DNA of 64,000 nucleotides, from assembly GCA_905221605.1 (NCBI GenBank), contig CAJNDS010002540.1, forward strand, positions 26,001 through 90,000. Reading direction: 5' to 3'. The stretch comes from Symbiodinium natans (taxonomy: Eukaryota > Sar > Dinophyceae > Suessiales > Symbiodiniaceae). Below the pieces are notes generated by a model, which was not told where the DNA came from, searched no databases, and saw nothing but the letters and a program-made list of their open reading frames with translations. Positions 61,401-64,000 of the stretch are shown here, one piece after another (positions within the stretch are counted from its first letter, which is position 1; each line of letters starts with the position of its first letter). A program made the position numbers and the translations under genes.

Positions 61401-64000
61401 AGCTCAGGTTTGCGCAGAGGTGTGTTAGGTGTGTTGTTGTGAACATCTATGACGTGGTTTTGCAACAAGGCGCATGTGAAGCGGCAAGGCACGCATTTCA
61501 GCTCCTAGTGTGAAAGCAGTTGAATTTGACCTCCGGCCATTGGCAACGTCGATGGAGTGAGAAGAGAAAGTGAGTGTTTTGGACTTTCAATCCTCGCCGT
61601 CCCCATCTCCAGATCCTAGACCTTCAGGCCGGGGTTTGCTGGCGGCCACAATTCTGGACAATAGGGACGCGCGAGCTCCGACAACGGACAAAAACCGCCT
61701 AAACACAGCGTCGCTATTAGCATCGCTAAGCAGGGCCCTCTTAACATACTTTAATAAGGTGCCTGCCAGTCCTTCCCGCCCAGCTGCTGGTCCAGCGGAT
61801 TGACCTGGTCGCTGGAGACGCAAGCGTACTCAGAGCCCGGACCTGAATCCAGGCACCACTCGCCTGTGTTGCTTACATAGTAGAGATCACCGAATGGCGT
61901 CCCGCTCCCCCCATTCCACCGGTACCCACGGTACAATGGCCGGTTGGCAATCCGTCCCTCTGCAAGGTAGATGCCCTGCTGCACTGGGTCCGAGGAAGGC
62001 CGGCCTTTGGACGTGCTCATGCGGACGGGGTTGGCGGTGATCTGGCAGCACCGGAAGCGGAATCTCGTCCACCTGCTCCTGGCATCCGTCTCGGCTTGGA
62101 TGGCTTGAAGCCCACGGTCCTTGCCGCAATCGATGTCGATGTTGGATGTGCTCCCTTCGTCCAACTGCTGCACGGAAGTCTGCTCGACGCAGGCGCCCAA
62201 ATTGACAACCTGCGCGCACAAGTACGTCAGCGCATGCCTTTCTTTCTTGAAGCGCTGTATCAAGGACCCCGGCTCACAAACGCAGTTGATGTCGTTGCCT
62301 TGCACCTCCGTGCCCAGGAGCCAGCCTTGCTCCATCGTCGGAGCCTCGCGCTGCCATCGCGTGGTGGCATTAACTCTGGGAATAAACTGCCCGTACTCGA
62401 ACTTGAGGGCAGCCGCAGTCGTGGAGATCAGATTCTGCTGCCAGTGCGTTGGTGTGTAATCGCCTACGATATCCTGATATTCGGCCACGCAACCGAGCCA
62501 TCCATTGGTGTCGTCCGGCACCTTCCACATAAGGCACTCTGGAATGCCATCATAGTACGGGTTCTTTGTCCCCGGAGAGAAATTCAACTTCGCCACCTGC
62601 GTGCCGCGCATGTTCACCGTCTTCCCACGATTCAACAGCAAGGTGCGCGTGGGAAAATCCACAGATTCATCAGGTACTTCCTTGACCTGGAAGATCTGGT
62701 TCTCCATTGGAGCGCACTCCTGAGCTGCAAAGACGTGCCAGGGCAGGTGCAAGGTTGCAAAATGTTGCAAGGAATAATTATAGCGTTCTTTACTGGAGCA
62801 GATGCTGTGGGACGTTGCTTGCTTTATGAAGCACTGCGAAGGCTCTGCCAGCTGGCCGATGCACTCGATCGAGTCTTCACCGGCCCGTTGGCATGGCACT
62901 GTGGCGATGCACTTTTTGAAGCGGAAGTTCCTTCAGCATGGCGCGGCCGGCTACTTAGTGTCTAAGGGAAGTGGGACGCGTCTAGCAGTGTGCCATATCA
63001 TTCATATAATCTCTCCTTAATAAAGTCTGAACTTCATTACCTTCCACGGCAAGAGCACATCCTTGATTTCATCATGCAAGGAGCACGAGCTGGAAGCTCA
63101 ATGGCACACGGCTCTCCCTCTTCTGCGTGGAAAGGCTGGCGGCCACGCAGGTGCCGCTGAGCTCCGTCCTGGAGGCTCACAAGAACCCGTGGGGAATCTC
63201 TGTTGACACGTCACCAGCCAGCACGTTTTTTTTGGCATGTCCTGGTGAAGTGGATCCTTTGCAGCGCCCTGCCGATCGCATCATCTCTGCAGTCTATGTC
63301 TGCGCTGGCACTAAAGAGGGTATCCTCGTAGTAGTAGCTCACAAACGGCCCGACCTGCGGTTTGTCTTTGGACATGGCAGGTGACGAGGCGCAGGTCGAC
63401 GCGGGTCGACAGCCCCAACTGCCCCCCCCCCCCGCCCCCCCAAAATGGCCCCTGTGCATCTCCGGAGGCCTCCTTGCGGGCCTCCTCTTTGTAGGCTTCG
63501 TAGAAGAGGCTGGCGACTTCGTTGGCGTCAAGCAGCTGATCCGAGGAGTTGCTGCAGGGTTCCAAGCCGAGGCCGCCTCTGAAGTACCACTATTTGCTCA
63601 AAAGGGCCCCCCCAGAAAAGAATTAAACAAAAACAATCCCTATATTGCCCTTATAAGGAAGAATCTATTATTTTTTTTGGGGGGGGGAGTTCTTATAAGC
63701 AATTGGTAGAGTAGGTTTGAGATTGAGCAAGTCCCCCCTAGCTTCGTCTCTTGCTAAGTGTGTTCTCCGTGGGCCGCTTTCCGGTCGGGCTCATGCCGGC
63801 TTTACGGCTGGCTTGGTGCAGCTTCAAGTCCAAGCGGCCAGGAGCCGCAGTGCTCAAGCACTTCCCGGTCTCGTCCGCCGATACCCACTGGCGCCTCTTG
63901 TGAAACACGATGCAGTCTGGAGTCTAAGAGTCTAAAGAACTTGGAGACAGAACAAGCAGTCAAAAGAGCGTGAAAAAGTGTCCCTCCCCCCCCCCCCCCC
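47674..64000 (-). CDS. Copy B: tandem paralogue of copy A (5' end beyond the window)
   Basis: Minus-strand gene running in from beyond 64000 and ending at TAA 47676-47674. Its exons match copy A one for one from RRQWVSADE (63.9 kb) to the Thr linker (49.2 kb); several pairs have identical lengths (76, 111, 113, 114, 130 bp). Pairs keep their order and strand. The offset grows from about 22.5 to 25.6 kb because introns differ in length. Copy B additionally has long Thr-repeat linkers and three LCYC-type repeats. It has two introns that copy A lacks and lacks one that copy A has. Likely a secreted or surface modular protein. Confidence 0.75.
47920..48195 (-). CDS. Copy B exon: second LCYC repeat
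   Basis: Starts after GGGCAG near 48191 and reads QTCDSVCGGRCDKQRMARIN, SSITEVMGSLNITC, CVYWNGASPSQISC and ALCYC. The frame reaches TAG two codons later unless spliced at GTAGCC, which would join it to the third repeat. Confidence 0.65.
   Translation of the reverse strand, partial: TSWLWAGQTCDSVCGGRCDKQRMARINDTSSITEVMGSLNITCGTTFGRSYLGVPNLSRGTECVYWNGASPSQISCANSASGVSQALCYCT
48230..49110 (-). CDS. Copy B exon: first LCYC repeat and a long Thr linker
   Basis: Reads CPGGQPCDSVCGVGQCDK, TMATINDGASITAVMG, CAYWNGGNPANIDC and ALCYC, followed in frame by about 180 residues of almost pure Thr with Ser, from the trinucleotide-repeat tract 48832-48297. It then ends near SSGVWKLTPAG. The linker separates two copies of the Cys-rich domain, a typical adhesin or mucin layout. 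Confidence 0.7.
48297..48832. repeat. GTT/GTG trinucleotide repeat coding for poly-Thr
   Basis: About 535 bp of GTTGTG/GTT-type repeat on the plus strand, without a frame-breaking indel on the minus-strand Thr frame. The plus-strand poly-Val and minus-strand Gln/Pro frames are shadows. Confidence 0.9.
49210..49700 (-). CDS. Copy B exon(s): beta segment and Thr/Ser-rich linker
   Basis: Reads LTFAVEPSACVYIAQQP and LTITLRAQ, then, in the same frame, a Thr/Ser run of about 90 residues encoded by GGT/GTT-type repeats (about 49215-49445), ending near SSTPSGGWRL before GTGTAAGA. A possible GA-AG intron lies between the two parts (about 49590-49540). Mucin-like linker. Confidence 0.65.
49786..50068 (-). 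CDS. Copy B exons of 130 and 76 bp around a 77-bp intron
   Basis: Exon 50068-49939 reads ELFEYCNNGNTTRKVTASTC and EPSFHAMLSAFLSYNGSC. Exon 49861-49786 reads NGVKCAKPWNSSGSD (GC donor). The intron 49938-49862 is GT-AG and 77 bp; its copy A counterpart carries the copia element. Confidence 0.85.
50932..51045 (-). CDS. Copy B exon, 114 bp
   Basis: AG at 51047-51046, GC donor at 50931-50930. Reads VCQESQVPCTVTISNM and SRAASNATIFPGCIS. Same length and donor type as copy A. Confidence 0.85.
51178..51633 (-). CDS. Copy B exons: uninterrupted coiled coil and Pro-rich exon
   Basis: 51633 to about 51505 reads ELEKQHEEFMQSQDTLAQQQ, EKVLEEQARQIASLSNGS and SIDALVET. The copy A intron position falls between its Lys and Val codons, where B reads through. 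51253 to about 51178 reads TPPPGLCEPGVELTEPAPW. Confidence 0.8.
51990..52500. repeat. Cryptically simple GTT/GCT-rich tract with (GCT)n core
   Basis: About 500 bp of T/G/C-rich, A-poor sequence including GCT/GCC repeats at about 52391-52474. Long open frames exist on both strands because stop codons are depleted. It lies in a copy B intron and is absent from the shorter copy A intron. Confidence 0.75.
52620..52785 (-). CDS. Copy B exon: partner of copy A 29.2 kb
   Basis: Begins after a CAG near 52774 and aligns with copy A over about 60 bp (GGTCATGG...TTGCATTG). Reading frame uncertain. Confidence 0.35.
53015..53384 (-). CDS. Copy B exon: long helical segment
   Basis: AG at 53386-53385. Reads HAVGLLDTYTQCGAGFAELK, AHESEQRTLREVW, MLQELAAHD and VREGLFGQTVRQLDTLFTEM. 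It differs from copy A by few residues, mostly in a short Ala/Gly-rich region. Confidence 0.85.
53385..55561. other. Large copy B intron
   Basis: No partner of copy A coding sequence. Contains the fold-back at 55168-55261 and a G run near 55469-55488. Plus-strand frames at 55.0-55.4 kb are not assigned. Confidence 0.5.
55168..55261. repeat. 34-bp inverted repeat (fold-back)
   Basis: Arms 55168-55201 and 55228-55261 pair with 31 of 34 matches around a 26-nt loop. It lies inside the large copy B intron 55561-53385. It could be a small fold-back transposon or a hairpin RNA precursor; copy A has no obvious counterpart. Confidence 0.8.
55562..55674 (-). CDS. Copy B exon, 113 bp, GT donor
   Basis: Reads DELRELSFTSTLRALDASWW then ELDRYLDAYDGYLR. 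AG at 55676-55675, GT donor at 55561-55560. The copy A partner uses GC at the same place. Confidence 0.85.
56368..56770 (-). CDS. Copy B exon pair (119 + 90 bp) split by a B-specific intron
   Basis: Exon 56770-56652 reads KETATLKATLQTTARTQTSG. Exon 56457-56368 reads TADFVVTMNQVMRAKLRT and ends at a GC donor. The two sum to 209 bp, exactly the length of the single copy A exon 32446-32238. Confidence 0.8.
56458..56651 (-). other. Copy B-specific GA-AG intron with 6-bp direct repeats
   Basis: 194 bp, starting GAGCAT and ending GGTGGAG on the gene strand. TCCTCC (plus strand) occurs at both edges, 56456-56461 and 56650-56655. Its removal gives an uninterrupted alignment to copy A (RRTTEF / RRTADF). 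Confidence 0.8.
56856..57545 (-). CDS. Copy B exons: helical repeat block
   Basis: About 57545-57430 reads RHGLARVFCDLHCVRDAVKQ. Exon 57060-56856 reads RRNLFQAYFRDRSQSASLLQ, AGLARDVQEM and LHPVAQIASQRALQTFRSA. GT donor at 56855-56854, where copy A has GC. Confidence 0.8.
58360..58745 (-). CDS. Copy B exons: helical segments
   Basis: About 58740-58600 reads VEYIADAAEQVEDALEA and EIKVGKVLSKFGKAELCF. About 58465-58365 reads SRLVGVLNS and ADNEDCNSLQC, ending at a GTGCC donor. They match copy A 33.8-33.4 kb. A CT microsatellite (58471-58492) lies just upstream of the second exon on the plus strand. Confidence 0.55.
58840..59520 (-). CDS. Copy B exons matching copy A 35.4-34.5 kb
   Basis: Exon 59520-59410 (111 bp, GA donor) reads VVPVSDFDSNFEAFG. 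Exon 59330 to about 59006 reads DPVYAPECKEEVNPASRDF and EGLSWYAWNLGDVDE. About 58912-58840 reads ECADREITRDFQLAQWQ. The GA-AG intron 59409-59331 is 79 bp, with AGGAC at both edges as in copy A. Confidence 0.75.
59630..61650 (+). mobile_element. Degenerate insertion with diverged direct repeats and plus-strand frames
   Basis: About 2 kb present only in copy B, where the matching copy A interval is about 1 kb shorter. It is flanked by diverged direct repeats (about 59632-59800 and 61455-61650) sharing GCACRCATTTCAGCT-like, CTCCAGATC and GGGTTTGC/GGCCACAA-like blocks. Between them are plus-strand frames at 59828-60097 and 60872-61195; the latter reads LEDLQDRSEILRFLAEEERA and is clearly protein-like. 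The pattern suggests an old LTR-type element in plus orientation, but no reverse transcriptase or integrase motif is visible. Confidence 0.45.
60872..61195 (+). CDS. Protein-like frame inside the copy B insertion
   Basis: 107 codons from an ATG, Lys/Glu/Arg-rich and probably helical, containing LPEYLRDVGDTIKGRKRNKV. It is the only convincing plus-strand coding signal in the window. Could be a remnant of an element-encoded protein; unrecognised. Confidence 0.4.
   Translation: MKRGEWQLLKSDDRDAPERACAGQMKNSNSLEDLQDRSEILRFLAEEERALPEYLRDVGDTIKGRKRNKVLEAQGLVADQALRRHQRAGTFVTEDQPRCWRMKYVHL
61780..62932 (-). CDS. Copy B exons: Cys-rich domain
   Basis: Exon 62932-62823 (possible GC donor) reads KKCIATVPCQRAGEDSIEC. 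Exon 62718-61780 (AG at 62720-62719, 313 codons) reads NCVCEPGSLIQRF, DCGKDRGLQAIQAETDARSR, FRFRCCQITANPVRM and NPLDQQLGG. It matches copy A 37468-36481 throughout. Family unknown; Cys-rich and probably disulfide-bonded. Confidence 0.75.
63075..63299 (-). CDS. Copy B exon pair split by a 73-bp intron
   Basis: 63299-63242 reads DIDCRDDAIGRALQRIHFT. The part from 63168 down reads ELSGTC and VPLSFQLVLLA. Copy A reads RLDFTSTSITGTC without interruption. In copy B the unspliced frame meets a TGA after LLA, so the exon probably ends at GCATGA just before it. Confidence 0.65.
63169..63241 (-). other. Copy B-specific GA-AG intron with 7-bp direct repeats
   Basis: 73 bp, beginning GACATG and ending CCAG on the gene strand. 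The heptamer GTCCTGG (plus strand) spans both edges, at 63166-63172 and 63239-63245. Removing it restores the reading frame and the alignment to copy A. Very short even for a protist intron. Confidence 0.75.
63465..63905 (-). CDS. Copy B exons matching copy A 38.3-37.9 kb
   Basis: About 63905-63800 reads RRQWVSADETGKCLSTA. About 63565-63465 reads SDQLLDANEVASLFYEAYKE. Both align with copy A. Boundaries approximate. The stretch between holds C runs and no coding signal. Confidence 0.6.

Overview
This is a eukaryotic nuclear window, and a dinoflagellate origin (a symbiodiniacean-like genome) fits best. The reasons are: nearly all supported coding sequence lies on one strand (minus); long genes are cut into many small exons; intron donors are a mix of GT, GC and GA with AG acceptors usually followed by G; two giant paralogous genes stand head to tail with only about 0.4 kb between them; microsatellites, minisatellites and G/C homopolymer runs are abundant; short TTTAGGG-type telomere-like tracts occur; and there is a copia-type LTR retrotransposon with a very long gag-pro reading frame. 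The species is inferred, not proven. No rRNA, tRNA, CRISPR or bacterial-type operon was seen.

Layout. 0.1-1.9 kb holds the 3' exons of a Cys/Trp-rich repeat protein (gene 1); its last recognised intron has a CT microsatellite as polypyrimidine tract and a 60-bp minisatellite follows. From 2.3 to 16 kb only scattered candidate exons of unrecognised genes can be supported (3.1-4.3, 6.3-6.5, 7.2-7.5, 8.6-8.9, 11.0-12.5 and 14.7-15.2 kb), with telomere-like repeats at 10.7-10.9 kb. From 16.3 to 47.3 kb, on the minus strand, runs a giant modular secreted-type protein gene (copy A): signal peptide, Cys-rich, immunoglobulin-like and PAN-like modules, a helical/coiled-coil middle, and a Cys-rich C-terminal part with a Thr-rich linker. 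A full-length copia element (17397-26340) with 154-bp LTRs and a 5-bp target duplication interrupts one of its introns. From 47.7 kb to beyond the window end lies copy B, a tandem paralogue whose exons match copy A one for one (about 22 exon pairs, several of identical length). Copy B ends in Thr-repeat linkers and three Cys-rich repeats ending in LCYC that were not found in copy A.

The paralogous pair is informative about intron evolution. Three introns are present in only one copy, at positions where the other copy reads straight through: 28642-28786 in A, and 56458-56651 and 63169-63241 in B. All three are bounded by 6-8 bp direct repeats. This is the footprint expected of transposon-like intron gain (introners). 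Orthologous introns also switch between GT and GC donors. The copia element is young by its LTRs (one mismatch), sits in an intron that is only 77 bp and empty in copy B, yet its pol region is broken by frame changes and an in-frame stop.
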